In this document: piece after piece, positions 24,020 to 32,300 of the stretch
How positions within the stretch are numbered: the first letter of the stretch is position 1
Layout of the letters: each line of letters opens with the position of its first letter
Source of the DNA: Clostridia bacterium
GTDB taxonomy: Bacteria > Bacillota > Clostridia > Oscillospirales > Acutalibacteraceae
Reading direction: 5' to 3'
NCBI GenBank assembly: GCA_900766895.1
Contig: CAAFXF010000047.1
Location: 1-44,066, forward strand
DNA length: 44,066 nt
Translations under genes and position numbers: made by a program
The notes under the pieces: generated by a model
Databases searched by the model: none
Seen by the model: only the letters and a program-made list of their open reading frames with translations
What the model was told of the DNA's origin: nothing

Positions 24020-25522
24020 TTATCTTTCCCAATTTCTGCTTCGCTCAACAGCTCGCTTCCAGTCGGAATACTTTTTGTTTCTCAAATCCTCAGGCATTGA
24101 CGGAACAAATATTTTGTCAACCTCGCGGTTAGCCTCGATTTCGTCCGTGCTTTCCCAAACGCCTGTTGCAAGGCCTGCAAGATAAGCCGCACCCAAGGCA
24201 GTAGCCTCTCTGTTCTTTGGACGGTTAACATTACAGCCTGTCATATCAGCCTGAATTTGCATCATAATGTCCGAAATGCTTGCACCGCCGTCAACACGAA
24301 GGTCCTTTAGCCTGATTGAGCTGTCCTTCATCATAGCCTCAAGCAAGTCTGTCATTTGGTATGTAATGCTTTCAAGCACGGCACGGCAAACGTGCTTTTT
24401 GTTGATAGACCTTGTCAATCCAACCATTATGCCACGCGCATACATATCCCAATACGGAGCGCCCAATCCTGTAAAGGCAGGCACAAGATACAAGCCGTTA
24501 CTGTCTTCAACCTGCATTGCAAGTTCATCACACTCGGCAGCGGAGCCGATTAGTTCAAGCTCGTCGCGAAGCCACTTGATTACAGAGCCTGCGTTAAATG
24601 CAGAGCCCTCAAGGTCATAAATAACCTTTCCGTCAAGTCCCCAAGCAATACCGGTGAGCAGGTTAGACCTGCTTTCAATTCTTTTTTCACCTGTGTTCAT
24701 AAGCAGGAAACAGCCTGTGCCGTATGTATTTTTTGCCTGGCCGACCTCAAAACAGCCCTGACCGAACAATGCACCCGGTTGGTCGCCGATTGCACCTGCG
24801 ATAGGTACTCCCTCAAGGTCCTCAATTCCCGTGATTTTTGCCACTGTTCCATAGATATGGCTTGACGGCTTAACCTCGGGCAAAATGCTCATCGGTATTC
24901 CCATCTTTTCGCAAAGATATTCGTCCCAGCAAAGCCTGTCAATATCAAACAGCATTGTTCTGCACGCATTGGAATAGTCCGTAACATGAGCCTTTCCGCC
25001 TGTCAAATTCCAAATAAGCCATGTGTCAATTGTACCAAACAGCACCTCACCGCGCTCTGCTTTTTCTCTTGCGCCCTCAACATTGTCCAAAATCCATTTG
25101 ATTTTGGTTGCGCTGAAGTATGCATCAATCAAAAGACCTGTTGTGCTTTTGATGTAATCCGAAAGACCCTGAGCCTTAAGCTCCTCACAGTATTCTGCCG
25201 TTCTTCTGCACTGCCAAACAATAGCGTTGTACAATGGCGTGCCGGTTTCCTTATCCCAAAGGATAGTTGTTTCTCTTTGGTTGGTGATGCCTATGCCTGC
25301 AATGTCCTTAGGGTTAACAGTACCCTCACGCAGCGCACCGATCATAGAGCTTACAACAGAGAATAAAATCTCGTGCGGTTCGTGCTCAACCCAACCGTTT
25401 TGAGGGTAAAACTGTGTAAATTCATTTTGGTTTTTAGCAACAATTTCACCCTTTTTGTTAAAAATAATGGCACGGGAGCTTGTTGTGCCCTGGTCAAGTG
25501 CCATAACAAATTTTTCTGCCAT
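24020..25522 (-). CDS. glpK: Glycerol kinase
   Basis: 500 aa FGGY-family kinase that phosphorylates glycerol to sn-glycerol-3-phosphate. Motifs: ALDQGTTSSRAI (ATP-binding), GWVEHEPHEI, WQCRRTAEYCEEL, GAIGDQPGALFGQ, and NTYGTGCFLLMNTG. Full length. No glpF, glpD or glpO is adjacent. The start ATG follows AAAGGGG at suitable spacing, and a strong promoter lies about 50 bases upstream. The CcpA-like control typical of Firmicutes is not evident. Confidence 0.95.
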   Translation of the reverse strand: MAEKFVMALDQGTTSSRAIIFNKKGEIVAKNQNEFTQFYPQNGWVEHEPHEILFSVVSSMIGALREGTVNPKDIAGIGITNQRETTILWDKETGTPLYNAIVWQCRRTAEYCEELKAQGLSDYIKSTTGLLIDAYFSATKIKWILDNVEGAREKAERGEVLFGTIDTWLIWNLTGGKAHVTDYSNACRTMLFDIDRLCWDEYLCEKMGIPMSILPEVKPSSHIYGTVAKITGIEDLEGVPIAGAIGDQPGALFGQGCFEVGQAKNTYGTGCFLLMNTGEKRIESRSNLLTGIAWGLDGKVIYDLEGSAFNAGSVIKWLRDELELIGSAAECDELAMQVEDSNGLYLVPAFTGLGAPYWDMYARGIMVGLTRSINKKHVCRAVLESITYQMTDLLEAMMKDSSIRLKDLRVDGGASISDIMMQIQADMTGCNVNRPKNREATALGAAYLAGLATGVWESTDEIEANREVDKIFVPSMPEDLRNKKYSDWKRAVERSRNWER

Positions 25523-25574
25523 ATTAAACCCCTTTGTTTTATGGTTTGATCATACTGTATTATTATATAATATA

Positions 25575-25603
25575 ATTTTACTCTATATATATACTACTGT
25601 CAA
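25575..25603 (-). promoter_or_regulatory. glpK promoter
   Basis: On the minus strand a perfect TTGACA (25603-25598), 17-base spacer and TAAAAT (25580-25575). Confidence 0.75.
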
Positions 25604-25650
25604 CGACCTAAAATAACGAAAATTATTGTCTTAATTTGTAAGGTTCTACA

Positions 25651-25677
25651 AAATGAAAAGAGGGCGAAATTGCCCTC
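25651..25677 (-). terminator. Terminator of the acyl carrier protein gene
   Basis: On the minus strand stem GAGGGC/GCCCTC (25677-25672 and 25665-25660) followed by TTTTCATTT. Confidence 0.65.
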
Positions 25678-25716
25678 CCTGCAAATTTTGTATATCAGTC
25701 GATATTTGTATGAAAA

Positions 25717-25953
25717 TCACGATTCGGTATAGTTGCTTTCAATAAAGGTAACAATATCCTCAACGGTTTTCATTCCTTCAATAAGACTGTCGGGAACCTC
25801 TAATCCGTATTGATCCTCAATGCTCATAACAATGTCGATTGCATCGAGGGAGTCTGCCCCAAGGTCTGTCGAGAGGTCTGATGTAAGCTCAATGGTGTTA
25901 GGGTCAAGGTCCAGGTTTTCTGCCAATATATCCTTTACTTCTTCAAAAATCAT
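25717..25953 (-). CDS. acpP: Acyl carrier protein
   Basis: 78 aa, typical length and acidity. Ser 35 in GADSLDAIDIVMSIEDQ is the site for the 4'-phosphopantetheine arm that carries growing acyl chains in fatty acid synthesis. GGAG precedes the ATG, and the gene has its own promoter and terminator. No fab genes are adjacent, so it may be the housekeeping ACP away from the fab cluster or a second, specialised ACP; sequence alone does not decide. Confidence 0.92.
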   Translation of the reverse strand: MIFEEVKDILAENLDLDPNTIELTSDLSTDLGADSLDAIDIVMSIEDQYGLEVPDSLIEGMKTVEDIVTFIESNYTES

Positions 25954-26007
25954 AGTAATATGCTCCTTAAAAAAATGTTGTGATATTTAATGTTATATGT
26001 TATTATC

Positions 26008-26036
26008 ATATTAGTAAGTTTTGGATAATTTGTCAA
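26008..26036 (-). promoter_or_regulatory. acpP promoter
   Basis: On the minus strand a perfect TTGACA (26036-26031), 17-base spacer, TAATAT (26013-26008). Confidence 0.7.
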
Positions 26037-26079
26037 TAATTTTATTGCAAGATTTTTCAAAATTCGGAGGTATAGCAAA

Positions 26080-26931
26080 ATGGAAATAAAAAGGAATAAT
26101 AAGTACGGACTTACGGGACATCCTTTGGGACACTCCATGAGTCCGGTTATTCATAGAGAGCTTTTCAAAATCAGCGGTATGGATGCAACCTATGATTTGG
26201 TTGAATCTGCACCGGAAAAGCTGGGTGAAGCATTTGAGTCTATCCTTTGCGGTATGCGAGGCTTTAATGTTACTATTCCGCATAAGATTGATATTATTAA
26301 ATATTTGGACGAGCTTTCTCCGAGGGCAGAGCTTTTCGGTGCCGTAAATACCGTAGATGTCAGAGAGGACAAAACAGTCGGTCACAATACCGACTGCGCA
26401 GGATTTTTGTCAGCACTTCAAATGGCGGATATAGAGCTTAAGGGTGACGTCCTGCTACTCGGTTGCGGAGGTGTTGCAAGGATGATTGCCTTTGAAGCAA
26501 TCATTGCAGATGCAAGCCTTACTATCGCTGTAAGAGAGGCAGATTTGCCTGTGGCAGAAAAGCTTAAGCAGGAGATTGCAGACAAGCTTGGCAGGGAATG
26601 TAAAATTATTCTTTTAGACGAGGCAAAGGGCGGATATGATTTGGTTGTTAACGGCACACCTGTCGGTATGTATCCAAATGTTGATGCCTGCCCCGTAAGC
26701 GAGGAGGTTATTAAAGGCTCAAAGGCAGTGTTTGATGTAATCTATAATCCGCAGGAAACTGTGTTTATAAAATATGCAAAACAGGCAGGGGTTAAGTGCT
26801 CCGGCGGTCTTTCAATGCTTGTTTGGCAGGCAGCCGTTGCACAGGAGATTTGGAATGGTGTAAAATTCTCTAACGACGATATTGCCAAGGTTATAGAAAT
26901 AACACAAAGGGAGCTTGATAAAAATGAATAA
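26080..26931 (+). CDS. aroE: Shikimate dehydrogenase
   Basis: 283 aa. Reduces 3-dehydroshikimate to shikimate with NADPH in aromatic amino acid synthesis. N-terminal YGLTGHPLGHSMSPVIH and GFNVTIPHK with the catalytic Lys, AVNTVDV, HNTDCAGFL, then the nucleotide loop LLLGCGGVARM. Family length. CGGAGG precedes the ATG. It overlaps aroK by 8 bases, giving consecutive steps of one pathway. Confidence 0.95.
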   Translation: MEIKRNNKYGLTGHPLGHSMSPVIHRELFKISGMDATYDLVESAPEKLGEAFESILCGMRGFNVTIPHKIDIIKYLDELSPRAELFGAVNTVDVREDKTVGHNTDCAGFLSALQMADIELKGDVLLLGCGGVARMIAFEAIIADASLTIAVREADLPVAEKLKQEIADKLGRECKIILLDEAKGGYDLVVNGTPVGMYPNVDACPVSEEVIKGSKAVFDVIYNPQETVFIKYAKQAGVKCSGGLSMLVWQAAVAQEIWNGVKFSNDDIAKVIEITQRELDKNE

Positions 26932-27415
26932 TATTGTGCTTTGCGGATTTATGGGCAGCGGTAAAACCGTTGTAGGCAGGGAGCTTGCAAAGATAATGGG
27001 TGTTAAGTTTGTTGACACCGATGAACTTATCGAAAAGGAACAGGGAGTTGCCATTAAAGCAATTTTTGCCACTCACGGAGAGGATTACTTTAGAGATTTG
27101 GAATATGAAATGTGCAAAAAGGTTGCACAAATGAAGGGTGCGGTTGTTTCAACAGGCGGCGGTGCAATGACATTTGAGCGTAATGTTGAGGCAATAAAGC
27201 AGGGCTCAAAGGTTGTTTTTCTTGATGCTTCCTTTGATGTAATCTGTGATAGGATAGGAAACAGTACAACAAGACCTCTTTTTCAGGACAGGGAAAAGGC
27301 AAAAAGGCTGTATGATGAGCGCAAGGATAAATACCTTGCAGCAGCCGATTATGTTGTTAACGGCGATATGGGAGCAAGAAAAACTGCTCTGGAAATTGCT
27401 GACCTTTTTAGATAA
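26924..27415 (+). CDS. aroK: Shikimate kinase
   Basis: 163 aa. Phosphorylates shikimate with ATP, the step after AroE. Walker A is CGFMGSGKTVVG; substrate-binding features are VDTDELIE, YFRDLE and STGGGAM. The ATG at 26924 with AAAGGGAG 11 bases upstream is preferred over the in-frame TTG at 26915. It lies inside the end of aroE, so the two are translationally coupled. No other aro genes follow. Confidence 0.94.
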   Translation: MNNIVLCGFMGSGKTVVGRELAKIMGVKFVDTDELIEKEQGVAIKAIFATHGEDYFRDLEYEMCKKVAQMKGAVVSTGGGAMTFERNVEAIKQGSKVVFLDASFDVICDRIGNSTTRPLFQDREKAKRLYDERKDKYLAAADYVVNGDMGARKTALEIADLFR

Positions 27416-27448
27416 TAGACTGATTTACGCTGTTGCGTATGTATAAAA

Positions 27449-27465
27449 AGTTACGATGTTGTAAC
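27449..27465 (+). promoter_or_regulatory. WalR-like box upstream of the export permease
   Basis: AGTTAC-N5-TGTAAC differs from TGTWAH-N5-TGTWAH at one base. It ends 16 bases before the -35 of the permease promoter, a usual activator position. Confidence 0.35.
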
Positions 27466-27481
27466 CATTTGCCAAAATGTG

Positions 27482-27510
27482 TTGAAATATGCAAATGCAT
27501 ATGATATAAT
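27482..27510 (+). promoter_or_regulatory. Permease promoter with a palindrome in its spacer
   Basis: TTGAAA (27482-27487), 17-base spacer, TATAAT (27505-27510). The spacer contains ATATGCA-AA-TGCATAT (27487-27502), a perfect 7+2+7 inverted repeat that looks like a repressor operator. Confidence 0.7.
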
Positions 27511-27564
27511 GGCACAGATTTAAGAGTGCTGATTTTTCAGCTGAAAATAGAGGTGTTCAATTTA

Positions 27565-28422
27565 ATGAGTGCTGAAACACAAAAGGTTGAGGTTAAGCAT
27601 ACCGTCGATATGTTCAGGAAGTATAAGGACTTATTGTTGGAGCTTACCCGCAAAAATGTAAAGCTTAAATACAGAAATTCCTGGCTGGGAATTTTTTGGA
27701 GCTTTTTACAGCCACTTCTTAATATGATAGTATTGTCTATTGTGTTTGGTACATTGCTGGGCAGAAAGGCAGACGGTGTTGTTTGCTATCCGGTATATTT
27801 GTTTTCAGGCAGATTGATATATGAGTTCTTTGTAACATCAACAAAGCAGTCGCTCACAGCGTTTAGGCGAAATGCGGCGATTATTAAAAAGGTATATGTT
27901 CCAAAGTATATGTATCCGTTGTCATCAACACTTTCAACCTTTGTTACATTTGCCATTTCAACACTGTGTTATGTATGTGTTTGGATATTCTTTAAGCTCA
28001 CAGGAATTAGCGGCGGTGCGGATTTGACAGTAAGCTGGAAGATAGTTCTTGTGTTCCTGCCGATGATATTGTTGCTTATGTTTTCAACAGGCATTGGCTT
28101 GGTGCTTTCTGTAGTTAATGTTTATTTCAGAGATATTGAATACATTTGGGATGTATGCACAAAGTTGTTAATGTATATGGTGCCCATCCTTTATTCCTTA
28201 AAAAGATTTGAAGGCCGAAAGCTTGTATGGTTCATTAAAATCAACCCACTCTATTCTATGATAGAATTGTTTAGGCAATGCGTGTTGTACGGTGACAGCG
28301 TTCCCGCACAGTTCCTCAGCTGGAAGCTTGTGCTTTACGCAACATTGGTATCAATTGCATCACTTGCAATCGGCATTTATGTGTTTAACAAGTATTCGGA
28401 CAAAATTGTATATCACCTATAA
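27565..28422 (+). CDS. ABC-2 type polysaccharide/teichoic acid export permease (TagG/Wzm-like), without ATPase partner
   Basis: 285 aa, six predicted membrane helices. The N-terminal amphipathic stretch LLLELTRKNVKLKYRNSWLGIFWSFLQPLL is typical of permeases that export lipid-linked glycans, and VYFRDIEYIW is the family's conserved coupling region. The ATG at 27565 follows GAGGTG. A matching ATP-binding subunit (TagH/Wzt) usually lies directly downstream; here the next genes are on the other strand, so the partner must be encoded elsewhere. The exported glycan is unknown. Confidence 0.85.
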   Translation: MSAETQKVEVKHTVDMFRKYKDLLLELTRKNVKLKYRNSWLGIFWSFLQPLLNMIVLSIVFGTLLGRKADGVVCYPVYLFSGRLIYEFFVTSTKQSLTAFRRNAAIIKKVYVPKYMYPLSSTLSTFVTFAISTLCYVCVWIFFKLTGISGGADLTVSWKIVLVFLPMILLLMFSTGIGLVLSVVNVYFRDIEYIWDVCTKLLMYMVPILYSLKRFEGRKLVWFIKINPLYSMIELFRQCVLYGDSVPAQFLSWKLVLYATLVSIASLAIGIYVFNKYSDKIVYHL

Positions 28423-28427
28423 AAAGC

Positions 28428-28466
28428 AATTCCTTATGAAGATTACACTTCATAAGGAATTTTTTA
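28428..28466. terminator. Bidirectional terminator with perfect 14-bp stem
   Basis: AATTCCTTATGAAG (28428-28441) and CTTCATAAGGAATT (28448-28461) around a 6-base loop, then T run. It separates the permease from the convergent small gene. Confidence 0.85.
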
Positions 28467-28649
28467 TAGCTCGTTTTCTTCCTCGTATTCCTTGGAAAAC
28501 TCTGTGTTTTCAAGGCTTGGGATAGGCACACCCATTTCGGTGACACCGTCGGGCTGAACCGTTGGGTTGTACACACTTTCACAGTATTTGTTGGTAATAT
28601 TCGGGTTGAGCTTGTATTTTCTTTTGTAGCTCTTTTTTTCTTTTTTCAT
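28464..28649 (-). CDS. Small protein of unknown function, coupled to the M23 gene
   Basis: 61 aa. No family recognised. The N-terminal 14 residues are strongly basic (MKKEKKSYKRKYKL), the middle is Pro- and Asn-rich, and the C-terminus is acidic (EYEEENEL). No membrane segment or cysteine pair. Its ATG overlaps the stop of the M23 gene in an ATGA junction, which is the best evidence that it is translated. The stop lies in the terminator's T run. Confidence 0.5.
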   Translation of the reverse strand: MKKEKKSYKRKYKLNPNITNKYCESVYNPTVQPDGVTEMGVPIPSLENTEFSKEYEEENEL

Positions 28650-29344
28650 TCTGTTTTACTCATAACGTCAAGTGGATTTACTGTTTGGTTGTTAAGCCTT
28701 GTGTAAAGGTGAAGATGAACGCCGTCGCTTGATTCACAGGGGATTTTTCCAAGGGTGCCTATTGTGTTGCCGATGTCAACAAAATCTCCCTTTTTGACCG
28801 ATGCACTCTCAAGTCCGCAGTATCGTGCAATAAGCTTCCCACCGTGGTCAATTTCAACACAAAGCCCGTACATAGAATCATTGTACACATTTGTTACAAG
28901 GCCGTCGTTGATTGCAACAACCTTGTCGCCCAACGCACCGCTGAAATCAACAGCCGTGTGTGCTCTGTAATCATTTAAGGTTTTGTTTAAGGTTAGCTCC
29001 TCGCTGTATCCCTTTGCAACTGCCTCGCCGAGAGGATACTTGTAATAGCTTTTGTACGGAGTGTTGTTTTCGTTTTGCTCCATTGTTGCTTTTTCCGTTG
29101 TTTGCTTTTTCGCTGTGTTCTGAGTGGCTTTTTCTTTTTGCGTTGTTGTTTCCTTTGCAGTCACGGCGTGCTGTACCTCGGTTGTTTCAACGATTGTTGT
29201 CGGCTCGTTTACGGTATCGTCCTTGCCCCTTGTCGTTGTGGAAAAATACACAATAAGTCCAAGCGACACAATGCATAGGCATACAACCGAAAACAATGCC
29301 TTTACGTTTTTATTTTCTTTTTTCTTGTAATTTGATGAAGACAT
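28646..29344 (-). CDS. Membrane-anchored M23 (LytM-domain) protein, SpoIIQ-like
   Basis: 232 aa: one membrane helix near residues 16-35, a Thr/Lys-rich linker (about 40-95) and a C-terminal LytM domain. This is the plan of SpoIIQ, the forespore protein of the engulfment channel, and the LytM domain resembles it (VEIDHGGKLIARYCGL, VKKGDFV). Zinc ligands His 129, Asp 133 (HTAVD) and His 212 (HLH) are present, but the catalytic His of YMHL in lysostaphin is Gly 177 (YCGL), so hydrolase activity is doubtful. The ATG at 29344 is preferred over GTG at 29353, which would lie in the ribosome site. That site sits inside a hairpin. SpoIIQ identity is a suggestion. Confidence 0.75.
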   Translation of the reverse strand: MSSSNYKKKENKNVKALFSVVCLCIVSLGLIVYFSTTTRGKDDTVNEPTTIVETTEVQHAVTAKETTTQKEKATQNTAKKQTTEKATMEQNENNTPYKSYYKYPLGEAVAKGYSEELTLNKTLNDYRAHTAVDFSGALGDKVVAINDGLVTNVYNDSMYGLCVEIDHGGKLIARYCGLESASVKKGDFVDIGNTIGTLGKIPCESSDGVHLHLYTRLNNQTVNPLDVMSKTE

Positions 29345-29382
29345 AAAAAACACCTCGTTTGTATTATCAACCGAGGTGTTTT
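29345..29382 (-). terminator. mfd terminator whose 3' arm carries the next gene's ribosome site
   Basis: On the minus strand AAAACACCTCG (29382-29372) pairs with CGAGGTGTTTT (29357-29347) around a 14-base loop, followed by further T up to the ATG at 29344. The ribosome site GAGGTG is in the 3' arm, so the hairpin could both end mfd transcripts and hide the site. Confidence 0.75.
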
Positions 29383-29385
29383 GTT

Positions 29386-32300
29386 TTATTCATTTTTTAC
29401 GGCATCGTTTAATAGGTTTAGTGTGTCACGCACGCATCCCATTGTGTCTCCGCCTACGGTTTCAACGGAAATAAAGGTCTTTTTGCCTGAATTGAGCTTT
29501 GCTCTGTCACGCATTTTTTCGTGAAGTGCAAGTAAATATTCCGGCTTAACATCATTTAGGAAAAATTTTGCAGTAACACCGGTTTGCCTGATTTCATAAA
29601 TGCCGAGGCTTTGGGCAAGGTTACGAAGCAAGGCAATTTCCACAAGACCGTAAACGCTTGCCGGAGGTACACCGAAGCGGTCGGTAAGCTCGTCGTAGAC
29701 TTCATTTGCCTCCTCATTTGAACGAATATTCGCAATGCTTTTGTACATATCAAGCCTTTGAGGAGTAGAGGAGATGTACGATTTGGGAATGCTTGCATCA
29801 ACAGGCAAATCAATAAGACATTCCTGTTCCTTTTCATCGGGTACATATTCGCCCTTTTCCTCGCTTATTGCCTGTTCAAGAAGCTTGATGTACATATCGT
29901 AGCCGACGCTTTCCATATGACCGTGCTGACGGTTGCCAAGCAACGAGCCTGCTCCTCTGATTTCCAAATCCCGCATTGCGATTTTGAAGCCGGAGCCGAA
30001 CTCTGTATATTCTCTGATAGCCTCAAGTCGCTTTTGAGCGATGTCGGTAAGTTCCTTGCCCTTTGTAAAGGTAAAGTACGCATATGCACGTCTGCTGCTT
30101 CTGCCGACGCGTCCTCTTATTTGATGAAGCTGTGCAAGCCCGAGCTTGTTTGCATTTTCAATAATAAGGGTGTTAACATTGGGAACATCAACGCCGGTTT
30201 CAATAATGGTTGTGCACACCAAAATGTCAATTTCCGCATTGAGAAGCTTTTGCCAAACTGTCGATAATTGCTCCTCGGTCATTTGTCCGTGTGCTACTCC
30301 GACGGTTGCATGAGGTAATGCTTTTTTGATTTGCATTGCAACGTGGTCTATGGTTTCAATGTCGTTATGCAGATAGTAGCACTGTCCGCCTCTTGCAATC
30401 TCCTTGTCCATAGCCTCTGTGAGTATACCCATATCATATTCCATAACATAGGTTTGCACAGGCTTTCTGTCGCCCGGTGCTTCTTCAAGCAAGCTCATAT
30501 CCCTTATTCCGCTCATAGCCATATTGAGTGTTCGCGGAATAGGGGTAGCCGATAGAGTAAGAACATCAACCTTAGGAAATTTTTCCTTGATTTTTTCCTT
30601 TTGTGCAATACCGAAGCGTTGCTCCTCATCAACAATCAGCAGACCTAAATCCCTGAACCTTATGTCAGTGCCGAAAATTCTGTGTGTGCCTATAAGGAGG
30701 TCAACCCTGCCTTTTTCAAGGTCCTTCAGTATCTCCTTTTGCTTTGTGGGAGATACAAAGCGACTGAGCATCTCTATCCTAACAGGGAACGCTTCCATAC
30801 GCTTTAATGCAGTTTGGAAATGCTGCATTGCAAGTACGGTTGTCGGTACAAGTATTGCGCATTGCTTGCCGTCACCAATGCACTTGAATGCTGCTCGCAG
30901 TGCCACCTCGGTTTTACCGAAGCCGACATCACCGCACAGCAATCTGTCCATAGGTGCGCTTTTTTCCATATCGCCCTTAATTTCATCTATGGCACGTAGC
31001 TGGTCATCGGTTTCTTCATATGCAAATCGAAGCTCAAAATCTCTTTGCATATCGGTATCCTCCGAAAAAGCAAAGCCCTTTGTGTTCATTCGCTTGGAAT
31101 ACAGTGCAATAAGCTCCTTTGCCATATCCTGCAATCCTGCACGAACCTTTGATTTTGTTTTGCTCCAATCACCCGAGCCGAGCCTGTTGATTTTTACCTT
31201 GGCGTCGTCACGGGGACCGATGTATTTTGATACAAGGTCAAGCTGTGTTACGGGTACATAAAGGTTGTCGCCCTTGGCGTAGCTTATCTTGATGTAATCC
31301 TTGCTGACATTGTTTATTTCAAGAGCCTCTATGCCCTGAAAGATGCCTATACCGTGGATGTTGTGAACAATGTAATCACCGACAACTAATTCATCAAGAG
31401 AATGTACGGCATCCTTTGAGCTAAAGTGCTTGTGCTTTTTCTTTGCCTGATTAACCTTTGCGTAGGTTATTAGCGCAAGCTTGCAGGAAGGAAGCTGAAA
31501 GCCTGCCGATGTTGTACCTGCCATAACATATATAAGCCCGTGCTTCATTTCGACAGGTGACTTGTCGCTGTATATTGCCTGATAGCCAAGCTCCTGCAAA
31601 TCATAGCAAAGTGTTTTTGCGGATTTTGATGTGCCTGCCAAAATACACACGGCATATTTTGTTTTGATAAGAGGGAACAGCTCATCCTTTAGCTGAGTTA
31701 ACGTTCCGCTCCATGAATTAAAGGTTTGACAGGTGAAGGACGCCAAATGTCCAACAGGTGTGTCAAAGCTTCCGCGCGGAAATGAGTCGAGGTATACTGC
31801 GTTGTGAGCCTTGTATTTTTCAACAAGCTCGTCAAAGGTAAGCATAAATCTGTCAAGTCCCTTGCAGATGATTCCGTCCTCTAACAGCCATTTAAGGTCC
31901 TCAAGCAAAAGCTTGCTTTGATTTTGAAAACGTTCCTTGCATTTTCCGCTTTCAAACACAAAAAGCAAATCGTTGATGTAGTCGAACAGGCCGTTGCTTT
32001 TGTATGCAAGGGGCAGGTATCTGTCATTGCAGTGAAGTGACAGTTCCTGCTTCAGTCGGTCGGAATCTGCATACAGTCTTTCGCGTGCCTTGATTGCCTT
32101 GCCCTTGAGGGTTGAGGCAAGCTCGTCGATTCTTTTAGCCTGTATTTCTTTTGAGGGGAACAGCACCTCTGTTGCGGGAATAATATCTATCCTGTCAACA
32201 ATATCATTTCGTCTTTGGGTGGAAATATCAAATTTTGCAATAGAGTCAACCGTGTCACCCCAAAGCTCAATTCTTACAGGGTCGTCGGCACCGGGCGGAA

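Noticed and set aside
25523..25716. Riboswitch or small RNA upstream of glpK
   Set aside because: Only a promoter and the acpP terminator are visible; no conserved RNA fold recognised.
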